A stretch of DNA of 64,000 bases, from assembly GCF_900102745.1 (NCBI RefSeq), contig NZ_FMZF01000006.1, positions 155,559 to 219,558 on the forward strand. Direction: 5' to 3'. Positions 1-10,611 of this stretch are shown here, in pieces. Position 1 is the first letter of the stretch. Each line of letters starts with the position of its first letter. The notes beneath the pieces are model-generated. The model had not been told where the DNA came from. It did no database searches and saw nothing but the letters and a program-made list of their open reading frames with translations. Origin of the DNA: Geodermatophilus telluris. Lineage in GTDB: Bacteria > Actinomycetota > Actinomycetes > Mycobacteriales > Geodermatophilaceae. The translations under genes were made by a program, and so were the position numbers.

Positions 1-60
1 TTCCTCGACCAGATCTCGCCGGAGGACTTCGGCGCCGGGTCCGGTTCCGGCGGGGCGTGA
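1..60 (+). CDS. Bifunctional nuclease (DUF151 type), C-terminal end only
   Basis: Only the last 19 codons and the TGA are inside the window; they read FLDQISPEDFG followed by a Gly/Ser tail. In mycobacteria the gene just before this MerR gene and the glycine dehydrogenase gene encodes a DUF151 bifunctional nuclease (Rv1829 type) with a similar FLD-SP-DF ending. The identification rests on that ending plus gene order; the catalytic part is outside the window. Confidence 0.55.
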   Translation, partial: FLDQISPEDFGAGSGSGGA

Positions 61-316
61 ACGGGCGGGGTGCGTGTGACCCCGTCCGCCACAGTCGTCA
101 CACGCGTCCCGACCGGCGCGGACGGGCTACAGCAGCGCGACGCACCTGCCGATACCACCCCTCCGGGGTGCTCGCGGCGACACGCCGCCCGCGTCAGTTG
201 ACCGCCCTGGGGGCCCGGCTTACGGTCGCGGACAACACCGGTGTGATCCGTGGGGAAGCGGATCTGACCGGGACGCCCGCCGCGACCGTGGCGGCACGCG
301 AAGGAGGACCGCTGAC

Positions 317-892
317 GTGAGCGACCAGAGCGAGGGCTCCCAGGGTCAGCTCTTCAGCGACGCCGCCGTCGGGGCACCGGACTACGACGAGGTCGACAGC
401 GACCTGGTCGGGTACCGCGGCCCGACGGCGTGTGCCGCGGCCGGGATCACCTACCGCCAGCTCGACTACTGGGCCCGTACCGGACTGGTCGCCCCCTCGG
501 TGCGCAGCGCCACCGGCTCGGGGACTCAGCGGCTGTACTCGTTCCGCGACATCCTGGTGCTCAAGGTGGTCAAGCGGCTGCTCGACACCGGGGTGTCGCT
601 GCAGAACATCCGCCGGGCCGTCGACCACCTGCGCAACCGCGGCACCAAGGACCTCGCCAACGTGACGCTGTTCTCCGACGGCGCGACGGTCTACGAGTGC
701 ACCTCGGCCGAGGAGGTCGTCGACCTGCTCGCCGGCGGTCAGGGCGTGTTCGGCATCGCCGTCTCCGGTGCGCTGCGCGAGCTGTCCGGGGAGCTGGCCG
801 AGCTGCCCGCCGAGCGGCTCGACGGCGCCCCGCTGCACGCGGCCGAGGACGAGCTGGCCATGCGCCGCCGTCGTCGCGTGCAGACCGCGTAA
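317..892 (+). CDS. MerR-family transcriptional regulator (Rv1830 type)
   Basis: A 191-residue protein with an acidic unstructured start, a MerR-type winged helix-turn-helix from about residue 34 ([20 protein letters not shown]), a second winged part around [20 protein letters not shown], and a basic C-terminus. The family binds DNA as a dimer; this branch, found beside gcvP and a bifunctional nuclease in actinobacteria, has no ligand-binding domain that I can see. The GTG start is preceded by AAGGAGGA at 301-308, a strong ribosome site 8 nt away. It likely belongs to the same regulatory neighbourhood as the upstream nuclease gene. The target genes cannot be read from the sequence. Confidence 0.85.
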   Translation: MSDQSEGSQGQLFSDAAVGAPDYDEVDSDLVGYRGPTACAAAGITYRQLDYWARTGLVAPSVRSATGSGTQRLYSFRDILVLKVVKRLLDTGVSLQNIRRAVDHLRNRGTKDLANVTLFSDGATVYECTSAEEVVDLLAGGQGVFGIAVSGALRELSGELAELPAERLDGAPLHAAEDELAMRRRRRVQTA

Positions 893-915
893 CCCACCGA
901 AGCTCCTCCGGAGCC

Positions 916-967
916 GGCACTGCCGGCGGTGCTCGGCGATCGCCGGCGCTGCAGCACCGGCAGTGCC
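916..967 (+). terminator. Stem-loop after the MerR gene
   Basis: Arms at 916-933 and 953-967 pair (GGCACTGCCGG...TGCT with AGCACCGGCAGTGCC), starting 24 bases after the MerR stop. There is no T run, as is usual for actinobacterial terminators. It also lies about 70 bases before gcvP, so a leader structure for gcvP is possible, although a leaderless start is predicted there. Confidence 0.5.
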
Positions 968-1038
968 CGGGGAACGCCGTCGGTGCGGCTCCGCCCGACC
1001 CGGGAGGGTGCCGCGCCGCCGCTGGTAGCGTCGTGACA

Positions 1039-4029
<2,991 letters not shown>

Positions 4030-4036
4030 CGGCGCC

Positions 4037-4090
4037 AGATCTGCACACCGGGTGCCGTCCGGGCCCGGACGGCGACCGGTGTGCAGATCT
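4037..4090. terminator. 54-bp near-perfect palindrome after gcvP
   Basis: The two 27-base halves (4037-4063 and 4064-4090) are reverse complements with two mismatched pairs, centred on CCGGGCCCGG. It begins 7 bases after the gcvP stop and lies between convergent genes, so a two-way terminator is the simplest reading. Its right edge (GTGCAGATCT) is also the first part of the tandem repeat that follows, so the two structures probably arose together. Confidence 0.65.
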
Positions 4091-4178
4091 CGCCGTGCAG
4101 ATCTCGCCGTGCAGATCTCGCCGTGCAGATCTCGCCGTGCAGATCTCGCCGTGCAGATCTGGCCGTGCAGGTCCCGCC
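4081..4178. repeat. 14-bp tandem repeat, seven units
   Basis: The unit GTGCAGATCTCGCC is repeated without gaps at 4081, 4095, 4109, 4123 and 4137 (five identical units). One unit with a single change follows at 4151 and one with two changes at 4165. Each unit carries the palindrome AGATCT. There are no spacers, so this is a minisatellite and not a CRISPR array. It ends 4 bases before the stop of the convergent gene on the minus strand. Confidence 0.95.
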
Positions 4179-4181
4179 CGG

Positions 4182-4826
4182 TCAGGACACCGCGGTGCGG
4201 CCCGACGCCGAGGCGATGCCCAGCCAGGTGTGCCGGTTGCCCGCCCAGCACCAGCCGACCTTGGCGGTGCCGCGGCGCTGCGGCCCGTCGCGGCCGGTGC
4301 CGTTGCTGATCCACAGCGCCGGCGTGCGGGCGTCCAGCGACCCGTCCGGCCGCCGCAGCCGGGAGCCGACGGTCATCGTGCAGGCGTTGCGCTCGAGCAC
4401 CCCGGGGCTGTGCAGCAGCCAGGTCAGCCCCTCGGCCACGATGAGCGGCGTCCGCCCGGCCGCCCGGATCCGCGGCAGCGCGTCGTCCGGCGTCACGTCC
4501 CGGTACTCGTCGCCGCGCTCGGGCCCGCACAGCGCGTAGACCGGGCCGGACGGCGGGACGGCGTCGGGCAGGGGGGCGAAGTCGTCGAGGTCGGTGAGGT
4601 CGACGACGACGAACGCCGGCCGGTCCCGCCACCGCACCGCGGGCACCAGCGCCGAGGCCGGCACCCGGTCGGGGGCGAGCACCAGCAGCGCGTCGCGGGG
4701 ACACGCGGCGGCGGCCGCGCGCAGCTCGGCGTCGGACAGCCCGGCACGTCCGGCCAGGCCCAGGGCGGCCAGCCGGTCGGCCTGCTCGGCGGGGGAGGGG
4801 AGCGTCAGGGGGACGGCGCGGGTCAC
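4182..4826 (-). CDS. DUF5701-type protein of unknown function
   Basis: A 214-residue soluble protein. The C-terminal segment KVGWCWAGNRHTWLGIAS, rich in Trp, Cys and His, and the central FVVVDLTD segment resemble what I remember of the actinobacterial DUF5701 family; no enzyme motif is recognised. The frame is open far upstream, but GTG at 4826 is preceded on the minus strand by GGAGGT and gives a normal length. It diverges from the lipoprotein gene with 112 bases between starts. The role is unknown. Confidence 0.6.
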   Translation of the reverse strand: MTRAVPLTLPSPAEQADRLAALGLAGRAGLSDAELRAAAAACPRDALLVLAPDRVPASALVPAVRWRDRPAFVVVDLTDLDDFAPLPDAVPPSGPVYALCGPERGDEYRDVTPDDALPRIRAAGRTPLIVAEGLTWLLHSPGVLERNACTMTVGSRLRRPDGSLDARTPALWISNGTGRDGPQRRGTAKVGWCWAGNRHTWLGIASASGRTAVS

Positions 4827-4938
4827 GGGACACCTCCGGAGGAGGGGACGGCGGACCGTCGGGCAACGCGCGGGCGCCCGGCCCGGTTCCGCGGGTGACG
4901 GGTCGACGCCCTCCCGGCCGGGGAGGACGATCGGCGGC

Positions 4939-5691
4939 ATGGTGCGCGGTGGGCGGGGACGGGTCGCGACGGCGTGGGTGGCCCTGGGGGCCGGCGCGGT
5001 CCTGACGGCCGGGTGCGCGGGGGTCTCCGACGCCGCGGCCCCGGTCAGCCCGGCGGCGGCGACCACGCCCGCAGTGGCGCCGGCGTCGCCCGACGCGCTG
5101 CGGGACCGGCTGCTGCCCGCCGCGGCCTTCGGCGCCGACGCGACCGTCGTCGGCCTCACCCTGGAGCAGGCCGGCACCGGCCTGGCCGGCCTGGCCGGGG
5201 ACTGGTGGGACGGCGACACCGGGGCGCCCACCGTCGAGCCGGCGCTGTGCGGCTCGGCGCTCGGAGCGGTGGCGGGGGCCGCCGGGAGCCCGGACGCCGA
5301 GTCGCCGGTGCTGGTGGCGCAGGCCGCGCTCGGGCCGCAGGCGCGCACGGTGGAGGTGCTCGCCGAGTCCCCGGCGCTGGCGGGGGTGCAGCTGCCGGTC
5401 GACCGGCTGCTGGCCGCCTGCGCGACGGTCACGGTGACCGCGCCGGGCGGGGAGACCGCGACGGTCGGGCTGTCGCCGCTCGACGCCCCGGAGCTCGGGG
5501 ACGCCGGCGCGGCGCTGCGGGTGACGGTCGACCGGGCCGGTCAGGCCACCGCGACCGCGCTGGTCGGGATCGTGGTGGACGGCGGCCGGGGGCTGCTGCT
5601 GGCGCAGACCGCCGCCCCGGGGGCGGCCGAGCCGGACCCGGGGGCGTTCACGGCCCTGCTCGGCGACGCGGCCGAGGCCGCCGCCGGCTGA
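4939..5691 (+). CDS. Putative secreted lipoprotein
   Basis: The 250-residue product starts with a basic n-region (MVRGGRGR), a hydrophobic stretch and a lipobox VLTAGC, so the mature protein would begin at lipid-modified Cys26 and sit outside the membrane. An Ala/Pro-rich linker follows, then a globular part of about 190 residues with WWDGD and a pair of cysteines. The layout resembles extracellular sensor-domain lipoproteins of actinobacteria, but no family signature is strong enough to name. ATG is chosen because it places the signal peptide at the start; GGAGG lies about 12 bases upstream. Confidence 0.7.
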   Translation: MVRGGRGRVATAWVALGAGAVLTAGCAGVSDAAAPVSPAAATTPAVAPASPDALRDRLLPAAAFGADATVVGLTLEQAGTGLAGLAGDWWDGDTGAPTVEPALCGSALGAVAGAAGSPDAESPVLVAQAALGPQARTVEVLAESPALAGVQLPVDRLLAACATVTVTAPGGETATVGLSPLDAPELGDAGAALRVTVDRAGQATATALVGIVVDGGRGLLLAQTAAPGAAEPDPGAFTALLGDAAEAAAG

Positions 5692-5715
5692 GCGGGAGCG
5701 CCCCCGGGTCCTCGC

Positions 5716-5916
5716 TCAGGCCGGGACGAGCCCGGTGCGCCACTCGTGGTGGTCGGGGACGGCGCGGCCGTCGGGGAGCAGCTCACCGTCGTCGTCGAAG
5801 AGGACGACGCCGTTGCACAGCAGGCTCCAGCCCTGCTCGGGGTGGCTGCTGACGACGGCGGCGAGGTCACGCGCTTCGCTGCTGGGGTCGGGACACGGGG
5901 TGGGGTGTACGCACAT
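5716..5916 (-). CDS. DUF5999 family small protein
   Basis: The 66-residue protein begins MCVHPTPCP and contains EQGWSLLCNGVVLFDD, the hallmark I know from the DUF5999 family common in Streptomyces and relatives. The function of the family is unknown. It is convergent with the lipoprotein gene, 24 bases apart. Upstream lie an inverted repeat (GTCCG/CGGAC, 5971-5985) and a copy of the 14-bp intergenic motif at 6107-6120. Confidence 0.8.
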   Translation of the reverse strand: MCVHPTPCPDPSSEARDLAAVVSSHPEQGWSLLCNGVVLFDDDGELLPDGRAVPDHHEWRTGLVPA

Positions 5917-6106
5917 CAGGATCGACTCCCGATCGGCCGGCGGGGAAGGCCGGGGTTACTTGTAGTGAGCGTCCGAGTACCGGACGTTCCGAGTGTGCGC
6001 CGTCGACCGGCCCTCGTGGGGTGACGAACCTCACCACCTGACCCGATCGGGTCGTCAGCACCTGCCAGCCGGGACGCCGGACGGCGCACCGGCCGCTCTT
6101 GTCATC

Positions 6107-6120
6107 CCGTTATCCCCAAC
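6107..6120 (-). repeat. Intergenic 14-bp motif, copy 1
   Basis: On the minus strand this reads GTTGGGGATAACGG, a full match to the motif found eight times in the window. It lies between the end of coaA (6187) and the start of the DUF5999 gene (5916), 191 bases upstream of the latter. The role is unknown; see findings. Confidence 0.9.
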
Positions 6121-6186
6121 TTATCGGCGCTCTCGCCCGGGGAGCGCGAGTGACGGAGGCAGTGAGAGGACGGGGGAAGGGTGCGG

Positions 6187-7149
6187 TCAGAGCTTGCGGA
6201 GCAGCACCCGGCGCACCGCGTGGTCGGCGGCCTTCTGCAGCACCAGCCGGGCGCGCGAGCGGGTCGGCGCGATGTTCTGCCGCAGGTTGGGGCCGTTCAC
6301 CGCGTCCCAGATGGACAGCGCGGTGGCCCGGGCGTCGTCGTCGCTGAGGCCGGCGTAGCGGTGGAAGTAGGCCGAGCTGTCGGCGAACGCGGTGCGCCGC
6401 AGGGCGAGGAACCGCTCGACGTACCACTGCTGCACGTCGGACTCGGCGGCGTCGACGTAGACGGAGAAGTCGAAGAAGTCCGACAGGAACACCTCGGGCA
6501 CCCGGCCGTCGTCGCGGCGGCCGGCCTGCAGCACGTTGAGCCCCTCGAGCACGAGGATGTCGGGCCGGTCGACCACCTGGCGCTGGCCGGGCAGCACGTC
6601 GTAGCTCTGGTGGGAGTACACCGGCGCGCTGACCTCGCCGCGGCCGGACTTGACGTCGGCGAGGAAGCGCACCAGGGCCCGCCGGTCGTAGCTCTCGGGG
6701 AAGCCCTTGCGGGCCAGCAGGCCGCGCTGCTCGAGGACGGCGTTGGGCCACAGGAACCCGTCGGTGGTGACCAGGTCGACCCGCGGGGCGCCGGGCCCGG
6801 CGGCCAGCAGCGTCTGCAACAGGCGGGCGGTGGTGCTCTTGCCGACGGCGACGCTGCCGGCGACGGCGATGACGTAGGGCACCTTGGCGGTGGTGTCGCC
6901 GAGGAAGCGGCTCTGCGCGGCCCACAACCGCCGGCTGGCGGTGACGTGCAGGGCGAGCAGTTCGGCCAGCGGCAGGTAGACGGTGGCCACCTCGCCGAGG
7001 TCGATGCGGTCGCCGAGGCTGCGCAGCGCCCGCAGGTCGGCCTCGTCCAGGGGCAGCGTGCGGTCGCCGGCCAACCCCCGCCACGTGGCGCGGTCGAACG
7101 CCGCGTAGGGCGAGATCTGGGTGCGGGTCACGGCCGTCACGCCGTCCAT
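6187..7149 (-). CDS. coaA: Type I pantothenate kinase
   Basis: The 320-residue enzyme phosphorylates pantothenate with ATP, the first and controlling step of coenzyme A synthesis. The P-loop GSVAVGKST is at residues 98-106, and the family segments TTDGFLWPN and EGLNVLQ follow; the length is as in other bacteria (about 310-320). The frame runs open for another 450 codons upstream, but the ATG at 7149 gives the family N-terminus and has a purine-rich ribosome site (GGGAGG) before it. It diverges from the GNAT gene at 7264. Confidence 0.95.
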   Translation of the reverse strand: MDGVTAVTRTQISPYAAFDRATWRGLAGDRTLPLDEADLRALRSLGDRIDLGEVATVYLPLAELLALHVTASRRLWAAQSRFLGDTTAKVPYVIAVAGSVAVGKSTTARLLQTLLAAGPGAPRVDLVTTDGFLWPNAVLEQRGLLARKGFPESYDRRALVRFLADVKSGRGEVSAPVYSHQSYDVLPGQRQVVDRPDILVLEGLNVLQAGRRDDGRVPEVFLSDFFDFSVYVDAAESDVQQWYVERFLALRRTAFADSSAYFHRYAGLSDDDARATALSIWDAVNGPNLRQNIAPTRSRARLVLQKAADHAVRRVLLRKL

Positions 7150-7263
7150 CGTGCCGCCCGCCCTCCCGCGGGCGGGTCCCCGGGGTCCCTCCGCGGGGGG
7201 AGTCCGGGCCCGGGCGCCGGTCGTGGCGCGGCCGGCGGGGCGGCCCGCGTCTAGGGTGCCGGT

Positions 7264-8079
7264 GTGCCGACCCGCCCCGGCCTGCTCGACCGCGTCGAGC
7301 AGTACGCCGCCGCCGCGCCGCTGGCCGATGCGCGGGTGGTGCCCGTCGGGACCCTCGACGTCCCGATCGGCTCGCCGGCCTGGCCCTACCCGGCGCGCCC
7401 GCGGCCGGGCACGCGCACGGTGGGGGCCGACGACGTCCGGCGGGCGGTCGCGCTGCAGGACGAGGCGGGGCTGCCGGCCGCGGTGGAGTGGGTGGTCGAG
7501 CGGACGCCGTCGCTGGCGGCCGCCGCCCGGGCGGCCGGTCTCGTGGTGACGGAGTTCCCGCTGCTGGTCGTCGACGACCCGGTCGAGCTGCTGCTGCCGC
7601 ACGGGGTGCGGCTGTACCTGGTGGGGGCCGAGGACCCGCGGCTGCCGTGGTACCAGGAGCTGCTGGAGACCGCCTTCGCCCCGGACGTCGAGGTGGCCGG
7701 CGCTCCCGAGGGCGCGGCTCCCGACGGCGCGGCGGCCGAGGACGCGCGCACCGCGGTGCTGCGCGAGCGGGTGGCCACGGGGCGCACGGTGGTGATGGTC
7801 GCCGTCGAGGACGGGCGGCCGGTGGCGGTCGGCGCACACCAGCCGGTCGACGTCGGCGGCCGCGAGGTCAGCGAGGTCGTCGGGGTGGCCAGCTCCCCGC
7901 GCCGCCGCGGCCGGGGTGTGGGCGCGGCGCTGGCCTCGGCACTGGTGGCGCAGGCGCGCGAGACCGCCGACCTGGTGTTCCTCACCGCCGGCGACGACGA
8001 CGTGGCGCGCGTCTACGAGCGGGTGGGCTTCGCGTGGCTGGGCGCCACCGGGGTCGCCGACCGGCCGGCCCCGCGCTGA
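7264..8079 (+). CDS. GNAT family acetyltransferase
   Basis: A 271-residue protein whose C-terminal half carries the acetyl-CoA loop of the GNAT fold ([20 protein letters not shown], about residues 213-232) and the usual end [10 protein letters not shown]. The N-terminal half (residues 1-140) is less conserved and may hold a second, degenerate GNAT unit. The substrate cannot be told. TAGGGT at 7252-7257 ends 6 nt before the GTG, indicating a leaderless message. Confidence 0.75.
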   Translation: MPTRPGLLDRVEQYAAAAPLADARVVPVGTLDVPIGSPAWPYPARPRPGTRTVGADDVRRAVALQDEAGLPAAVEWVVERTPSLAAAARAAGLVVTEFPLLVVDDPVELLLPHGVRLYLVGAEDPRLPWYQELLETAFAPDVEVAGAPEGAAPDGAAAEDARTAVLRERVATGRTVVMVAVEDGRPVAVGAHQPVDVGGREVSEVVGVASSPRRRGRGVGAALASALVAQARETADLVFLTAGDDDVARVYERVGFAWLGATGVADRPAPR

Positions 8080-8144
8080 GCCCGGCCCACTGAGCGCGGC
8101 CCACTGAGCCCGGGCCCCTGAGCCCGCCCCGTTGCGCCCGGCCG

Positions 8145-9044
8145 TCAGCCGGGAGGCGGGGACAGCAGCGCGGCGGCGGCGCCGTCGAGCGCGGCGCGGG
8201 CCCGGCCGTAGGACACCGAGCGCGGCACCTCGCTGAGCAGCACGACCACCCGGTTGCCGACGACGCCGACGGAGTGCAGGTGCCGCTGCCCGCTCAGGCA
8301 GCACATCCAGCCCTGCTTGACCGCGGTGGCCGGTGGCGCGGTGCCGAAGACGCCGAAGCGCTGGTCGAAGCCGTCGGCGGCGACCGGCGTGGTGGCGCTC
8401 ATCCAGGACAGCAGCGTGGCGGCGTCCTCGGGGTCGGCGACCTGGCGCAGCGTGCCGAGGAAGCGGGCCAGGTCGCGGGCGGTGGTGGTCGTCTCGCCCC
8501 ACTGGCTCGGGTCGTCCGGGGGAGCGGTGTCGCGCAGGCCGTAGCGGGCGGCCACGTCGCGCACCATCTGCGGACCGCCGAAGCGGTCCCAGAACTGGGA
8601 GGCGGCCGGGTCGTTCGACGCGCTGATCATGTCCTGCAGCAGCCGCCGGTCCCGCTCGCCCAGGGTGACCGTGCCGGCGCGGGCCCGGTGCAGCAGGTCC
8701 TCGGCGAGGAAGAGCTTGACCAGCGAGGCGGTGGGCAGGGGCCGGGCCGCCGCGGGGCCGTTGTCGGCGGTGCGCAGGACGAGCCGGCCCCCGGTCGCCC
8801 CCGGCCCGGTGAGCCCGGGGGCGACCGGCACGAGGCCGGCGACCGCCACGGCCAGCGTGCCCCCGGGGGCACCGAGGGGGCCGACCACGGGCGCCAGCAG
8901 CCCGGGTGCCGGGGGCGCGGCCGCGGCCCGCCGGGGCTCGAGGAGCACCTGGGCCAGCAGGAGGGCCAGCAGCAGGACCGGCACCAGCACGCGGTACGAC
9001 GGCGGGCGGGCCGGGACCGGGCGGGAGGGCACCGGGGACACCAC
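8145..9044 (-). CDS. Serine hydrolase of the class A beta-lactamase fold, membrane-anchored or secreted
   Basis: The 299-residue protein has an N-terminal hydrophobic segment (residues about 18-36) followed by an Ala/Pro linker. The penicillin-binding fold is marked by S107-L-V-K110, by S143-N-D145 and by K243-Q-G245, a variant of the KTG triad. No omega-loop Glu motif of true class A enzymes stands out, so lactamase activity is uncertain; related mycobacterial proteins are annotated only as conserved lipoproteins or hydrolases. Two adjacent cysteines (WMCC) follow the KQG site. The gene is convergent with the GNAT gene. Confidence 0.7.
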   Translation of the reverse strand: MVSPVPSRPVPARPPSYRVLVPVLLLALLLAQVLLEPRRAAAAPPAPGLLAPVVGPLGAPGGTLAVAVAGLVPVAPGLTGPGATGGRLVLRTADNGPAAARPLPTASLVKLFLAEDLLHRARAGTVTLGERDRRLLQDMISASNDPAASQFWDRFGGPQMVRDVAARYGLRDTAPPDDPSQWGETTTTARDLARFLGTLRQVADPEDAATLLSWMSATTPVAADGFDQRFGVFGTAPPATAVKQGWMCCLSGQRHLHSVGVVGNRVVVLLSEVPRSVSYGRARAALDGAAAALLSPPPG

Positions 9045-9130
9045 GGCCCCTGCCTACCCGGTCCCGGCCCTGCGCACCTACCCCGCGGCGGGACGACCTG
9101 GTTCCGTTGCGGTGTCCGCCCGGGGTGGCG

Positions 9131-9676
9131 TCACTCCTGGGTGTAGGTGGGCACCAGGACGGCGCGGGCCAGGGTGTGGCCGAAGAGGTTGAAGCCGTGG
9201 AAGGCCGGCGAGGCGTCCTCGGGCACCCCCATGTCCTCGACGTCGAGGGCGTGCACGACGGTGTAGTACCGGTGCGGGCCGTGCCCGGCCGGGGGAGCGG
9301 CGCCCACGTAGCCGGCGAATCCGGCGTCGTTGCGCAGCTGCCGCGCCCCGGCCGGCAGCCCCGCGCCGTCCTGGTCGCCGGCGCCGGCGGGCAGCTCGGT
9401 GACCGACGCGGGCAGGCCGGTGACGATCCAGTGCCAGAAGCCGCTGGCGGTGGGGGCGTCGGGGTCGTAGACGGTGACGGCGAACCCCTGGGTGCCCTCC
9501 GGGAAGCCCGACCACGACAGCTGCGGCGAGCGGTCCTGCCCGCCGGCGCCCATCATCCCGCTGACCTGGGGCGCGGCCATCTCCTCGCCGTCGCGGACGT
9601 CGGTGCTGGTCACCGTGAACGACGGGACGGGGGGCAGGAAGTCGTAGGGGTTCGGGGGCGTGGGCCGCTCGGCCAT
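9131..9676 (-). CDS. YbhB/YbcL family (PEBP/Raf-kinase-inhibitor-like) protein
   Basis: A 181-residue cytoplasmic protein with the family landmarks [28 protein letters not shown] and [13 protein letters not shown]. The family binds anionic ligands; the physiological ligand in bacteria is not known. ATG at 9676 is preferred over the longer open frame because it gives the usual start [13 protein letters not shown] and has GAGGAG upstream. Confidence 0.85.
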   Translation of the reverse strand: MAERPTPPNPYDFLPPVPSFTVTSTDVRDGEEMAAPQVSGMMGAGGQDRSPQLSWSGFPEGTQGFAVTVYDPDAPTASGFWHWIVTGLPASVTELPAGAGDQDGAGLPAGARQLRNDAGFAGYVGAAPPAGHGPHRYYTVVHALDVEDMGVPEDASPAFHGFNLFGHTLARAVLVPTYTQE

Positions 9677-9739
9677 GGGGCGCTCTCCTCGCGTCGGGGG
9701 CGGCGTCCTGCCGCCTCGGCGCGACCCTAGTGAAAGGAG

Positions 9740-9788
9740 CCCGTCGCCCCCCACCGCTCGCAGGCTCGCGGCGGGCCCCTGCAGCGGG
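9740..9788. repeat. Hairpin repeat element, copy A
   Basis: This intergenic element has the core CCACCGCTCGC-N-CTCGCGGCGGGCCCCT flanked by outer arms (about 9740-9747 and 9781-9788) that pair with one mismatch and one G-T pair. The same core occurs at 12991, 13061, 24889 and (other strand) 25923. It lies between the divergent YbhB and phosphoglucomutase genes. Confidence 0.85.
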
Positions 9789-9876
9789 GCCACGGGGCGC
9801 CGCGCCGTCCGGCGCCGGCGCCCGGCCGGGTGGTCTCGACCCGTCGCCGGTGCGCGCGCGCCGGTAGCGTCGGCGC

Positions 9877-10611
9877 GTGCTCGGACTCCCCGACGGCATC
9901 CGTGCCTGTCTCTTCGACATGGACGGCGTGCTCACCCGCACCGCGACGGTGCACATGGCCGCGTGGAAGCGCACCTTCGACGAGTACCTGCGGGCCACCG
10001 ACCCGCAGGCGCCGCCGTTCACCCAGCTGGACTACAACCGCTACGTCGACGGCAAGCCGCGGGCCGACGGTGTCCGCGACTTCCTGGCCAGCCGCGGCAT
10101 CACGCTGCCCGAGGGCACCCCCGACGACCCGGCCGACGCCGCGACCGTGCACGGCATCGGCCGCCGCAAGAACGAGCTGCTGCTCACCGAGCTCGCCGAG
10201 CACGGCGTGGAGGTCTACCCCGGGTCGATGGCCTACCTGCGCGCGGCGAAGGACGCCGGCCTGGCCACCGCGGTGGTCACGGCCTCGGCCAACGGCGAGC
10301 AGGTGGTGGCCGCCGGCGGGTTCGCCGACCTCATCGACGCCCGCGTCGACGGCGTGGTCACCGCCCGCGAGGGACTGCGCGGCAAGCCCGCCCCGGACAC
10401 CTTCCTGGCCGGCGCCCGGGCGCTGGGGGTCGCGCCCGCCGAGGCCGCCGTCTTCGAGGACGCGCTGGCCGGGGTGGCGGCCGGGCGGGCCGGGGCGTTC
10501 GGCCTCGTCGTCGGCGTCGACCGGGTCGGGCAGGGCGAGGCGCTGCGCGAGCACGGCGCCGACGTCGTGGTGACCGACCTCGACCAGCTGCTGAACGGGG
10601 GTGCCCGGTGA
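9877..10611 (+). CDS. Beta-phosphoglucomutase family HAD hydrolase
   Basis: A 244-residue HAD protein with the nucleophile motif FDMDGVLT at residues 13-20, the Lys motif GKPAPDTF and the acidic motif FEDALAGV. Next to a GH65 phosphorylase the expected reaction is isomerisation of beta-glucose-1-phosphate to glucose-6-phosphate. TAGCGT at 9865-9870 ends 6 nt before the GTG start (leaderless). The stop overlaps the GH65 start by 4 nt (GTGA), so the two are translated together. The choice of mutase rather than phosphatase comes from this pairing. Confidence 0.88.
   Translation: MLGLPDGIRACLFDMDGVLTRTATVHMAAWKRTFDEYLRATDPQAPPFTQLDYNRYVDGKPRADGVRDFLASRGITLPEGTPDDPADAATVHGIGRRKNELLLTELAEHGVEVYPGSMAYLRAAKDAGLATAVVTASANGEQVVAAGGFADLIDARVDGVVTAREGLRGKPAPDTFLAGARALGVAPAEAAVFEDALAGVAAGRAGAFGLVVGVDRVGQGEALREHGADVVVTDLDQLLNGGAR

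Noticed and set aside
893-1038. Glycine riboswitch upstream of gcvP
   Set aside because: No conserved glycine aptamer segments are visible. The gap is short and dominated by one stem-loop, and a leaderless start is predicted.
4081-4178. CRISPR-like array of short repeats
   Set aside because: The 14-bp units are directly adjacent without spacers, and there are no cas genes; this is a minisatellite.
9045-9793. Longer N-terminus for the YbhB protein up to 9793
   Set aside because: The extra codons are translation of hairpin repeat copy A ([13 protein letters not shown]); the inner ATG gives the family start.
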